Position numbers and translations under genes: made by a program. Under the pieces are notes generated by a model. The model saw only the letters and a program-made list of their open reading frames with translations, was not told the origin of the DNA and made no database searches. From assembly GCA_964474695.1 (NCBI GenBank), contig CAYYTK010000007.1, positions 1 through 64,000 on the forward strand: a stretch of DNA of 64,000 nucleotides, written 5' to 3'. Positions within the stretch are counted from its first letter, which is position 1; each line of letters starts with the position of its first letter. The DNA is from DAOUBP01 sp964474695 (GTDB lineage Bacteria > Chloroflexota > Anaerolineae > CG2-30-64-16). This document shows, piece after piece, positions 24,315-32,267 of this stretch.

Positions 24315-26045
24315 CTACTTCGCCGTTGCGTCGTACATAAAGAACCAACGCGTGTTCAGGTGCTCCACGAAGCCGTCCTGCTTCATCGTCGCGATGGCGG
24401 CGTTGAAGGGGGCGACGAGGTCAGAGCCGGGCGTGAAGATGAAGCCGAAGTCCTCGGAGCCGAGGGCCTCGCCGATGATCTTGAGCTTGTCAGGGTTGGC
24501 GCCAACGTAGCCGCGGCCGGAGGCGGCGTCGGTGAGGACCATGTCGACGTCGCCGGCGAGCAGGGCCTGGACCGAGGCGCCGAAGGTTTCGAAGAGCTTG
24601 ATGCGCGGGTTGGCCTCGTCGCCGTCCAGGACGTTGTAGACGGCGGAGTAGAAGTTGGTGGTGCCGGCTTGGGCGCCGATGAGGAGCTTCACATCGGCGG
24701 CGAAGGTCGCGGCGTCGGTGAAGCGCGTTTCATCGGCGCGGACGAGCATGAACTGCTGGGAGGTCATGTAGGGGTCGGAGAAGTCGACCTGGGTCTTGCG
24801 CTCGTCGTTGATGGTGATGCCATCCATGCCGACGTCGAACTGGCCGTCCTTGACGGCCGGGATCATGGCGTCCCAGGAGGAGAGCTTCCAGTCGACCAGG
24901 CAGTTGAGGCGGCGGCAGATTTCGTTGACGGCATCGTACTCCCAGCCGACCGCCTTACCGGTGGCGGGATCAACGAAGTTGAGCGGCGTATAGGCGTTCT
25001 CCGTCACCGCCACCACCGTCCGCCCCTTCAGGTCGGGCAACTCATGGTAGACGTCCTTGCCCGCGGGATCGGCCAGGAAGAACCAGCGGTTATTGAGGTA
25101 GTCGAAGTAACCGTCGGCCTTCATCTGGGCGATGGCGGCGTTGAAGGGGGCGACGAGGTCAGAGCCGGGCGTGAAGATGAAGCCGAAGTCCTCGGAGCCG
25201 AGGGCCTCGCCGATGATCTTGAGCTTGTCAGGGTTGGCGCCAACGTAGCCGCGGCCGGAGGCGGCGTCGGTGAGGACCATGTCGACGTCGCCGGCGAGCA
25301 GGGCCTGGACCGAGGCGCCGAAGGTTTCGAAGAGCTTGATGCGCGGGTTGGCCTCGTCGCCGTCCAGGACGTTGTAGACGGCGGAGTAGAAGTTGGTGGT
25401 GCCGGCTTGGGCGCCGATGAGGAGCTTCACATCGGCGGCGAAGGTCGCGGCGTCGGTGAAGCGCGTTTCATCGGCGCGGACGAGCATGAACTGCTGGGAG
25501 GTCATGTAGGGGTCGGAGAAGTCGACCTGGGTCTTGCGCTCGTCGTTGATGGTGATGCCATCCATGCCGACGTCGAACTGGCCGTCCTTGACGGCCGGGA
25601 TCATGGCGTCCCAGGAGGAGAGCTTCCAGTCGACCAGGCAGTTGAGGCGGCGGCAGATTTCGTTGACGGCATCGTACTCCCAGCCGACCGCCTTACCGGT
25701 GGCGGGATCAACGAAGTTGAGCGGCGTATAGGCGTTCTCCGTCACCGCCACCACCGTCCGCCCCTCCAGGTCGGGCAGGTGCAGGGTGGGCGCAACCGCA
25801 GGCGCCTCAGCCGGGGCTGCGGTCGGGGCGGCTGTAGGCGCCGCCTCGGTAGGCGCTGCCTCGGTAGGCGCTGCCTCGGTAGGCGCCGCCTCGGTAGGCG
25901 CTGGGGCGGCTGTCGGCGGGGCGGCCGGCGCTTCAGTGGGTGCGGGCGCCTGGGCAGGAGCCGGCGTAGTGGCCGCGGGGGCACAGGCTGCCAACAGCAA
26001 GCTGAGCAGGGTGATCATTGCGAAAACGGTCAAGCGCTTGTTCAT
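24315..26045 (-). CDS. ABC substrate-binding lipoprotein with two near-identical SBP_bac_3 domains
   Basis: This 576-aa protein has a lipoprotein signal (LLSLLLAAC, lipidated Cys about 21), a Pro/Ala/Thr linker with four APTEA repeats, then two family 3 solute-binding domains of about 246 residues. Both show TENAYTPLNFVDP, DGITINDERK, FSDPYM and the C-terminal RWFF. The core of each domain is DNA-identical except for about one base over some 645 bp, while the domain ends differ. Related ligands are polar amino acids. It would deliver ligand to the permease at 23376; tandem SBD proteins are known, but such close identity is striking. Confidence 0.92.
   Translation of the reverse strand: MNKRLTVFAMITLLSLLLAACAPAATTPAPAQAPAPTEAPAAPPTAAPAPTEAAPTEAAPTEAAPTEAAPTAAPTAAPAEAPAVAPTLHLPDLEGRTVVAVTENAYTPLNFVDPATGKAVGWEYDAVNEICRRLNCLVDWKLSSWDAMIPAVKDGQFDVGMDGITINDERKTQVDFSDPYMTSQQFMLVRADETRFTDAATFAADVKLLIGAQAGTTNFYSAVYNVLDGDEANPRIKLFETFGASVQALLAGDVDMVLTDAASGRGYVGANPDKLKIIGEALGSEDFGFIFTPGSDLVAPFNAAIAQMKADGYFDYLNNRWFFLADPAGKDVYHELPDLKGRTVVAVTENAYTPLNFVDPATGKAVGWEYDAVNEICRRLNCLVDWKLSSWDAMIPAVKDGQFDVGMDGITINDERKTQVDFSDPYMTSQQFMLVRADETRFTDAATFAADVKLLIGAQAGTTNFYSAVYNVLDGDEANPRIKLFETFGASVQALLAGDVDMVLTDAASGRGYVGANPDKLKIIGEALGSEDFGFIFTPGSDLVAPFNAAIATMKQDGFVEHLNTRWFFMYDATAK
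24391..25036 (-). repeat. Intragenic tandem repeat, copy A (C-terminal binding domain)
   Basis: This segment matches 25129-25774 with an offset of 738 bp. By eye the only clear difference in the shared core is t/c in the cccct(t/c)cagg region near its end. Confidence 0.85.
25129..25774 (-). repeat. Intragenic tandem repeat, copy B (N-terminal binding domain)
   Basis: This is the partner of 24391-25036, offset by 738 bp. The flanking parts of the two domains differ in sequence, so the identity is confined to the core. Confidence 0.85.
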
Positions 26046-26125
26046 GTTATCTCCTTAAGTGTAGGGCAGATATTGCGATTTTACCCCTTCTTGCGCTCTG
26101 CGTCAACGGGCGGACCGGCTGATCA

Positions 26126-26216
26126 GGAATTCTCAGTGTAACTGAAGCATCCTGAGCGGAGCCGGGGCCCTTCGACTGCGCACTACCGTGCTCCGCTATT
26201 GAGAATTGCTGCCGGC
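26126..26216 (+). repeat. Dispersed palindromic repeat, intergenic copy 2
   Basis: It contains gaattctcagtgta, gcatcctgagcggagc, cccttcgactgcg, gtgctccgct and ttgagaattgc. The right half is partly degenerate compared with the copies at 17883 and 40709. It lies upstream of the divergent binding-protein gene. Confidence 0.8.
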
Positions 26217-26291
26217 TGATGGTGGGAGTCCGAAGCTCGGGGGGCGCGTCAGGCGCCCATGATGCAAGTCATGGTAGGATTTGGGCCAGAC

Positions 26292-26301
26292 CTGGTATAA
26301 T
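26292..26301 (+). promoter_or_regulatory. Extended -10 promoter of the AOR gene
   Basis: TGGTATAAT (ending 26301) is a perfect extended -10; no good -35 is visible. Transcription would begin next to the nine-copy heptamer repeat. The rest of the gap 26046-26291 holds one palindromic element and no gene. Confidence 0.6.
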
Positions 26302-26306
26302 CATCA

Positions 26307-26369
26307 CTGATGGCTGATGGCTGATGGCTGATGGCTGATGGCTGATGGCTGATGGCTGATGGCTGATGG
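26307..26369 (+). repeat. Nine perfect copies of a heptamer in the AOR leader
   Basis: Nine exact tandem copies of ctgatgg fill 63 bp, starting about 6 nt after the -10 box, and so probably lie at the 5' end of the AOR transcript. Seven is not a multiple of three, but the repeat is outside the coding region. Confidence 0.95.
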
Positions 26370-26420
26370 CCGGTCGGGCTCTGTAAGCTATGATTTACGA
26401 ATTCTTCATCGGAGGCGTCA

Positions 26421-28586
26421 ATGTCGACCCTGGAATCTGTCCTGGAAATGAAGCTGGCTCATCACATCCTCGCTGAATTCAACTATACCGCCCCCAAGGT
26501 TGAGCGCGGTTACGCCGGCCAAACCCTCTACGTTAACGTTGCAACCGGTCACATCGAAGCCCGCCCTGTCACCGACGACATGAAACGCATCTTCACCGGC
26601 GGCAAGGGGTTTGGCTTGTGGCGGCTGTGGCATGCCGTGAGGCCCGACACGAAATGGGATGATCCTGAGAATGAGATCGTAATCGCCTCTGGTCCGTTGG
26701 CCGGCGCGATCCTCTACCCCGGCACCGGCAAGTCGCTGGTAGTGGGCATTTCGCCGCTCACCCATATCGTGGTGGACAGCAACGTCGGCGGGTATTTTGC
26801 TCCGCTGCTCAAAATCGCCGGTTGGGACGCGCTGGAGGTGCAGGGCAAGGCCGCGGAGGAGGTGGTCATTTTCATTGACGGCGATGCGGGCCGCGTGACG
26901 GTTGAGACCGCACCGCAGGAAGCGGCCAACACGCACATTGTCTCAGAGCAACTCACCGGGATGTACGCGCGGGATGCGAGCGACAAGCGCAACATCTCGG
27001 TGGTTTCGGCCGGGCAAGGCAGCGAGCATACCCGCATCGGCTGCCTCAACGTGAGTTGGTACGATCCCAAGCGCGGCAAGGTGCGCGTTAAGCAGGCCGG
27101 CCGCGGCGGGCTAGGCACCGTGCTGCGTGACAAGAAGATCAAGGCGATCGTCGTGCGCAAGGCTGGCCTCAAGGCCGAGGCCAACGCGCCGGTCGATATC
27201 AAGCGCATCCGCGCGGTGGGGCAGCGCATCAATAAGGAGATCACGGATTTTGATGACCAGCAGAACAGGATGCGCCGCGTCGGCACCGCGCACCTGGTCG
27301 AAATCATGGACGATTACGATTTGCTGCCGGTGCATAACTTTAAGTTTGGCAGCCACCCGGATATGCCCAAGATCAGGTCCACCGTCTGGGATGGCATCTT
27401 CACCCAGACCCATCCCGACTCTTGCATTTACGGCTGCACGATGGCGTGTTCGAAGGGAGTGGATGGGTACCGCGTGCGCACCGGGCCATACGCCGGGCAT
27501 ACCGTCACCGTGGACGGGCCTGAGTATGAGACGGTGGCGGGCTGCGGCTCGAACCTGGGCATCTTCAACCCGCCCGACATCATCGAGCTGAACTTCTACT
27601 GTGATACTTACGGCATCGACTCCATCTCTTTCGGCACCCTGACCGCGTTCTGCATGGAGTGCTACGAAGCGGGCATCCTGGACCTGGAGAAGACCGGCGG
27701 GCTCGATCTGCGCTTCGGCAACGCGGATGCGGCGCTGGCGCTGCTGCATCAGATGGCACGCGGGGAGGGATTCGGCCTGATCGCAGGCATGGGCGTGCGC
27801 GCCATGAAGGGCTATTTCGTCGAGCATTTCGGCGCCGACCCCGCGTTTGTCCAGGACATCGGCATGGAAAACAAGGGGATGGAGTACTCCGAGTACATGA
27901 CCAAGGAGAGTTTAGCGCAGCAGGGCGGCTATGGCATGACCAACAAGGGCGCGCAGCATGACGAGGCGTGGCTCATCTTCATGGACATGGTGAACAACCA
28001 GATCCCGACGTTCGAGGATAAGGCCGAGGCGCTGCACTACTTCCCGATGTGGCGCACCTGGTTCGGGTTGAACGGCCTGTGCAAGCTGCCGTGGAACGAC
28101 ATCGAGCCGGCCGACAACGCGCTCACCGCTGAGCCGGCGAAGGTGCCGGAACACGTGGCGAACTACGTCGCACTCTTTTCGGGCACCACCGGCCGCGAGG
28201 TGACCAAAGAGGACTTGATCTTCATGTCGGAGCGGGTCTACAACTTCCAGCGCGTGTTCAACCTGCGCATGGGGCACGGCCTGCGCGCCGATGATGCCAT
28301 CCCCTACCGCTCAGCCGGCCCGGTGACGGCGGAAGAGTACGAGAGCCGTGCGGAGCGCTACGACAAGCAGTTGCGCCAGAAGGCCGGCATCGACCCGGCG
28401 GGCATGAGCACGCAGCAGAAGATGACCGCGCTGCGCCAGTATCGCGAGGCGCAGTACGAGGGCTTGCTTGACGCAGTCTACAAACGCCGCGGCTGGACCC
28501 CCAACGGCGTGCCGACGTTGGAGACGCTGCGGAAGCTGGAGATCGACTTCCCCGAGGTGGTGGAGGTGGTGAAGGGGAAGCTGTAG
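26421..28586 (+). CDS. Aldehyde:ferredoxin oxidoreductase family (tungsten) protein
   Basis: This 721-aa protein is of the AOR family, which uses a tungsten (or molybdenum) bis-pyranopterin and one [4Fe-4S] cluster to oxidise aldehydes or other carbonyls with ferredoxin. Cluster ligands are visible as C335, C339 and C343 (CIYGCTMAC) and C554 (NGLCKLPWND). The N-terminal domain has GGKGFGLWRL and SGPLAGAILYPGTGK. ATG 26421 follows ggagg. The MoaD/ThiS and radical-SAM genes downstream support a metallocofactor role. The substrate cannot be assigned; the first 20 residues before the family start look like an extension. Confidence 0.88.
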   Translation: MSTLESVLEMKLAHHILAEFNYTAPKVERGYAGQTLYVNVATGHIEARPVTDDMKRIFTGGKGFGLWRLWHAVRPDTKWDDPENEIVIASGPLAGAILYPGTGKSLVVGISPLTHIVVDSNVGGYFAPLLKIAGWDALEVQGKAAEEVVIFIDGDAGRVTVETAPQEAANTHIVSEQLTGMYARDASDKRNISVVSAGQGSEHTRIGCLNVSWYDPKRGKVRVKQAGRGGLGTVLRDKKIKAIVVRKAGLKAEANAPVDIKRIRAVGQRINKEITDFDDQQNRMRRVGTAHLVEIMDDYDLLPVHNFKFGSHPDMPKIRSTVWDGIFTQTHPDSCIYGCTMACSKGVDGYRVRTGPYAGHTVTVDGPEYETVAGCGSNLGIFNPPDIIELNFYCDTYGIDSISFGTLTAFCMECYEAGILDLEKTGGLDLRFGNADAALALLHQMARGEGFGLIAGMGVRAMKGYFVEHFGADPAFVQDIGMENKGMEYSEYMTKESLAQQGGYGMTNKGAQHDEAWLIFMDMVNNQIPTFEDKAEALHYFPMWRTWFGLNGLCKLPWNDIEPADNALTAEPAKVPEHVANYVALFSGTTGREVTKEDLIFMSERVYNFQRVFNLRMGHGLRADDAIPYRSAGPVTAEEYESRAERYDKQLRQKAGIDPAGMSTQQKMTALRQYREAQYEGLLDAVYKRRGWTPNGVPTLETLRKLEIDFPEVVEVVKGKL

Positions 28587-28621
28587 GCGGGACGGAGGAC
28601 GAAAGATCAAGGATGAAGTTC

Positions 28622-28655
28622 AAGTGCCGGGCGCCGTGAGATGTGCCTGGCACTT
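28622..28655 (+). terminator. Hairpin after the AOR gene
   Basis: aagtgccgggc (28622-28632) pairs with gcctggcactt (28645-28655) with one mismatch, followed by tgagttta. It separates the AOR transcript from the module with its own promoter. Confidence 0.55.
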
Positions 28656-28724
28656 TGAGTTTAATACCTGGTTCGGTTGTGTCCGGACTTTTGCCGGTTG
28701 GCGCGCTCGACTCGCGTTTTTCTG

Positions 28725-28753
28725 TTGACAGACGAATCGCCCTGGCGTACAAT
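28725..28753 (+). promoter_or_regulatory. Promoter of the toxin-antitoxin-like pair
   Basis: TTGACA (28725-28730, perfect) and TACAAT (28748-28753) are 17 bp apart. Confidence 0.85.
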
Positions 28754-28827
28754 CTTCCCTAGAGTTCGTGAGCCGATCGGCCGCGAGGGTGCGCGGCCGG
28801 CGGGCGGCGATCGAGGGGAGGCGTGCA

Positions 28828-29151
28828 ATGACAGTTCAAACTCAGACAGTCGGGCGACTAAAAAGCTTACTGGAGTTGTATCGTGGCGGATATCAGAGTC
28901 AGGTGGTGGATCAAGCCGTGAGCAAGCTTATCGCGTTGGAAGTAGGCCAATGCCGGGCGGAGCTGCAGCGTCTGGCCGCGCGTCTGACAGCTTATGAACA
29001 ACAGTACGGGATGACTTCCAAGGAATTCTATCGGCGGTTTCGCTCCGGCGAATTAGGTGATGAGATGGACTTTGTGGAGTGGAGTGTGTTCTGGGACATG
29101 CACGAGGCAACGCAGAAGCGGCTAGATAGTTTGGTCGAGCAAGCATCATGA
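28828..29151 (+). CDS. Small partner protein of a TumE-like toxin (antitoxin candidate)
   Basis: This 107-aa, largely helical, charged protein starts after gaggggagg. Its stop overlaps the next start (ATGA). The pattern RLKSLLELYRGGY, a Leu-rich coiled region and FYRRFRSGELGDEMDF fits the small partner often found before DUF6516/TumE proteins. It has no recognisable DNA-binding motif. I infer an antitoxin from pairing and order, not from a known fold. Confidence 0.6.
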   Translation: MTVQTQTVGRLKSLLELYRGGYQSQVVDQAVSKLIALEVGQCRAELQRLAARLTAYEQQYGMTSKEFYRRFRSGELGDEMDFVEWSVFWDMHEATQKRLDSLVEQAS

Positions 29152-29525
29152 GGCCCGCTGAGTACATAGACGCCACCCTGGCTGAGTTGATCGCCAGCAG
29201 CCTGGTAGGTTCCTTTGACGTGATCGAGGAATGGGTAGAGCCGGAACGGGGCTACATCCGCATACGAGCACGGTTGATTAATGGCGACTTCTTGGAACTG
29301 GCTGAGTACTTTGTGGAGACAGATGGCGAGTGCGTCACCCAACGCTATCGTTACCAATGGATGGATGCGAGCCGGCAACAGCTAAGGAGCCGTTGGGATA
29401 ATGTGGAACACTTTCTGAATCTGGCTGGATTCCCCCACCATATTCATCTGGCAGATGGCCAAGTCGTGCCAGGCACCTGTTTGAGCATCATTGACTTGCT
29501 CAAAGCGCTGACGACACAGGCCTGA
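29148..29525 (+). CDS. DUF6516/TumE-like protein, toxin candidate
   Basis: This 125-aa alpha/beta protein has the arrangement of DUF6516 (TumE-type) proteins: YIRIRARLINGDFLELAEYF, then RYRYQWMDASRQQLRSRWDN and PHHIHL. The ATG overlaps the upstream stop, so translation is coupled. Such pairs are annotated as type II toxin-antitoxin systems. Here the pair sits between the AOR gene and its likely maturation genes. The toxic activity is not established from sequence. Confidence 0.6.
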   Translation: MRPAEYIDATLAELIASSLVGSFDVIEEWVEPERGYIRIRARLINGDFLELAEYFVETDGECVTQRYRYQWMDASRQQLRSRWDNVEHFLNLAGFPHHIHLADGQVVPGTCLSIIDLLKALTTQA

Positions 29526-29529
29526 TGTC

Positions 29530-29730
29530 ATGATCCACGTCAACAATCAATACGACGTCGAGTATCGTCCTGGCATGACCGTGCAGGACGTGCTCGACGC
29601 GCTCAGGTTCAGCTTCCGCATGATCGTGGTGAAGATCGACGGCAAGGTGGTGTTGAAGCGGGATTTTGCGACTACCGAAGTGCCCGATGGCACGGAGATG
29701 CAGGCGATCCATTTGATCAGCGGGGGGTGA
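29530..29730 (+). CDS. MoaD/ThiS-family sulfur carrier
   Basis: This 66-aa beta-grasp protein ends in LISGG, the Gly-Gly tail that is adenylated and thiocarboxylated in MoaD/ThiS. The length and the pattern MTVQDVLDAL fit the family. It starts 4 bp after the TumE-like stop. MoaD-like genes next to AOR genes are usual because the pterin dithiolene needs sulfur donated by MoaD. No moaE or thiF is adjacent. Confidence 0.82.
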   Translation: MIHVNNQYDVEYRPGMTVQDVLDALRFSFRMIVVKIDGKVVLKRDFATTEVPDGTEMQAIHLISGG

Positions 29731-29815
29731 ATGGTCTCATTCCCCAAATAACCCCTGACAAAATCGACTATGAGCATGCGGCGGAGCGCCATTCGCTGAT
29801 TCGCCCTTCGCCCTG

Positions 29816-29821
29816 TATAAT
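29816..29821 (+). promoter_or_regulatory. -10 box for a leaderless radical-SAM transcript
   Basis: TATAAT at 29816-29821 ends 6 nt before ATG 29828. No Shine-Dalgarno is present, so transcription probably starts at the A of the start codon. The -35 is weak (TTCGCT near 29792). Confidence 0.6.
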
Positions 29822-29827
29822 AGCCCC

Positions 29828-30943
29828 ATGTCAATACTTTCTCTTGCACCGAAATTGCCGCTCTACTGGAGCTTCCGCCGCACCGGCTGGCCTCGGATGT
29901 ACCCGTTCTCGGTCGTGGTCTCGGTCAGCTTTCGCTGTAACTCCAGGTGCCGCACGTGCGACGTGTGGCGCAAGCCCAACGACGATATGACCGTTGAGGA
30001 ATGGGACCGGGTCTTTGCCAACCTGGGACGCACCCCGTTCTACATCACTTTCACCGGTGGCGAGCCGTTCCTGCGCAAGGACCTGGACGAGATGGTGATC
30101 AGCGCGTATCGGCACTGCCGCCCATCTGTGATTACGATCCCGACCAATGGCTTGCTCACCGATCGCGTTGTTGAACGCGTGGATCGCATCTGCCGGGAGT
30201 GCCCCACCAGCCAGATCGGCCTTAATCTGAGTCTCGACGGCATCGGCGAGGAGCACGACGATATCCGTGGTGTGCCGGGCAACTGGGAGAAGGCGATGGC
30301 GACGTGGGCAAAGCTGAAGGAGCTGCAGAAGGTGCGGCCGAACCTGGTGCTCACGGTCCACACCGTCGTCAGCCGGTTCAACCAGGAGCGCTTCCGCGAG
30401 ATCTATGCGGGGTTGCAGTCGCTCGATCCTGACTCCTACATTACCGAGGTCGCCGAGGAGCGCGTCGAGTTGGACACGATCGGGTGGGGTATCACGCCTG
30501 AGCCAGACAGCTACGCGCCCATCGCGGATTTTCTGAGCACGCAGGCGCGTTCCCGGCCGGTGAAGGGGATCGCCAGGGTTACCCAGGCGTTTCGGGCACA
30601 GTACTATCAGCTTGCCAAGCGCGTGCTTTATGAGCGCAGGCAGGTGATCGATTGTTATGCGGGCTGGGCCAGCGCGCATATCGCGCCCAACGGCGATCTG
30701 TGGAGCTGCTGCATCCGCGCTGAGCCGGTCGGCAATCTGCGCGAGACGAGCTACGACCTGGCGCCGATCTGGTTCGGGGAGCGGATGGCGAAGCTGCGCA
30801 AGTCGATCTACGACAAGGAGTGCGCGTGTCCGATGGCCAATGCCAGCTACGCCAACATGCTGCTGCATCTGCCTACGGTGTCGAAGGTGGGGCTGGAGGT
30901 GATCGGGTTGGGCGGAGGTCAGAAAGCGCGGCCACTCCGTTAA
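29828..30943 (+). CDS. Radical-SAM/SPASM-type protein, AOR-associated
   Basis: This 371-aa protein has C-x3-C-x2-C (CNSRCRTC, about residue 37-44), TFTGGEPFLRKD near 75 and a C-terminal Cys region (DCYAGWASAHIAPNGDLWSCC and CACPMANASYAN) like SPASM or twitch auxiliary clusters. Radical-SAM 'cofactor-modifying' genes next to AOR are known in Pyrococcus. I infer a role in maturing the AOR active site or an associated peptide. It is probably translated from a leaderless mRNA. Confidence 0.82.
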   Translation: MSILSLAPKLPLYWSFRRTGWPRMYPFSVVVSVSFRCNSRCRTCDVWRKPNDDMTVEEWDRVFANLGRTPFYITFTGGEPFLRKDLDEMVISAYRHCRPSVITIPTNGLLTDRVVERVDRICRECPTSQIGLNLSLDGIGEEHDDIRGVPGNWEKAMATWAKLKELQKVRPNLVLTVHTVVSRFNQERFREIYAGLQSLDPDSYITEVAEERVELDTIGWGITPEPDSYAPIADFLSTQARSRPVKGIARVTQAFRAQYYQLAKRVLYERRQVIDCYAGWASAHIAPNGDLWSCCIRAEPVGNLRETSYDLAPIWFGERMAKLRKSIYDKECACPMANASYANMLLHLPTVSKVGLEVIGLGGGQKARPLR

Positions 30944-30961
30944 TGCTGCTTCGCTGCGTTT

Positions 30962-32239
30962 CTACGGCAGCGCACTCACATAGGCCCGGAACACCTCGCC
31001 GACCGGGGTGAGTGCGTGCGTCTCCGGGTCGAACAGATTGGATGTAGGGTAAACCACGTCGGCCGCGCTGTACCAACAGAATGCTTGCACCAATCGATTG
31101 TCGTCTGCGGGGTAGCCTGTCTCCAGGTCGCGGCCGGTCAGAAAGAAGTCGAAGGTGTCGATCAGGAACCCGGCGACGCGATCGGCCGGGAAGCCGTAGC
31201 TGGCGGGCATCAACACTCCGTATTCCGACACAATCAGCGGCTGATCCCGGAAACCGCGCTCGGCCATCCACCGCCGGAAGTCCACGATTTGCTGCTTGAA
31301 GATAGCCAGATTGTCGTGGTCGATGATCTCATACAGGGCGCCTGCCTCGACGGCCATCCCCGGCGGTATGCCCACGCCCCACGAGCCTCGCTCCTCGCGC
31401 AAGATGAACGCATGCACATTCCACACGTCTACAGGCATCGGCGCGCCGTACTGCGCCCGGTAAGCAGCCAGGATGCGATCAAGGTAGGCCATACGCAACG
31501 GCGTCGGTTGGCTGACTCCGGCGATGGCGACCAGCGCGGTGGGATCCGCGGCCTTGATGACGGGATAGAGGATGCCGTAGGTTGTCGCGTATTGCTCAGA
31601 TGTGGCGTTGTCCTGCCAGACGACATCCGGTTCGTTGCCTATCAGCCACAGGGCGCCGGGGTGCGCTGCCGCCATTTGCCGGATCGCGGGCAGGTCCGGG
31701 CTGAAACCGCCTTGCTGGAGGCGCACCATCTGCACAAAACTGGAGTTTGACAGGGCTGCCGCATCCGGGTCGGTGCGCCACGCCAGCCACCAGCCGGGAA
31801 GGCTGGCGCCCCATTCGTAGGTGTTGATGTGCCCGAGCGGAAATCCCACGCCGACCCGGCCCCGGGCTGAGCCTCCGAACGGGAATGCCGCGTCGGCCGC
31901 GGCCTGCGATGCCGGCGCCGTCGCAGCGGGCGATATGACATCGGCTATCGCGGTCGGTTCAGGGTCAGGTGCAGCCCGGGTCGCGCGCGGCAGTGGGGAG
32001 GCCGGCAGGCCGGAGGCTGGCTCAGGAGCAGCCGGCTGCGGAAGCCGTGTCGCGAGGTAACGAGGCAACGGGGTGGGCACCAGCGGCTCGGCAGTGGGCG
32101 CAGGGCGCAAGGGTGTAGGCTGAGCCGCTGATCGGTCAGGTGCAGTCAGCCCCGGCAGCCAACCCAGCCCAACGACAAGCGCCAGTGCCAACAGCAGCGC
32201 TCCCAGCAGTGTGGCGCGGGTGGCGGGCCGAAGAATCAT
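30962..32239 (-). CDS. Secreted GH-A-clan-like glycosidase-fold protein
   Basis: This 425-aa protein has an N-terminal membrane/signal segment (LLLALALVVGLGWLPG), a Pro/Ala/Thr-rich linker to about 125, then an alpha/beta-barrel-like domain. It shows LIGNEPD (N-E, acid/base) near 205 and IVSEYG (nucleophile E) near 345, the layout of clan GH-A glycosidases such as GH39/GH53. It is probably anchored outside the cell. It lies 28 bp after the Helicase_C_3 gene on the same strand. I cannot name the substrate, and a non-catalytic role is possible. Confidence 0.72.
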   Translation of the reverse strand: MILRPATRATLLGALLLALALVVGLGWLPGLTAPDRSAAQPTPLRPAPTAEPLVPTPLPRYLATRLPQPAAPEPASGLPASPLPRATRAAPDPEPTAIADVISPAATAPASQAAADAAFPFGGSARGRVGVGFPLGHINTYEWGASLPGWWLAWRTDPDAAALSNSSFVQMVRLQQGGFSPDLPAIRQMAAAHPGALWLIGNEPDVVWQDNATSEQYATTYGILYPVIKAADPTALVAIAGVSQPTPLRMAYLDRILAAYRAQYGAPMPVDVWNVHAFILREERGSWGVGIPPGMAVEAGALYEIIDHDNLAIFKQQIVDFRRWMAERGFRDQPLIVSEYGVLMPASYGFPADRVAGFLIDTFDFFLTGRDLETGYPADDNRLVQAFCWYSAADVVYPTSNLFDPETHALTPVGEVFRAYVSALP

Positions 32240-32267
32240 AAGGCAGCTCGCATCGGACGTTGGGGTC

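Noticed and set aside
24246..26141. 631-codon plus-strand frame opposite the binding-protein gene
   Set aside because: It mirrors the tandem repeat of the real minus-strand gene, has no ribosome site and is Gly/Val/Asp-rich without a known domain.
26307..26369. CRISPR-like array
   Set aside because: The heptamer copies are contiguous with no spacers, so this is a simple tandem repeat.
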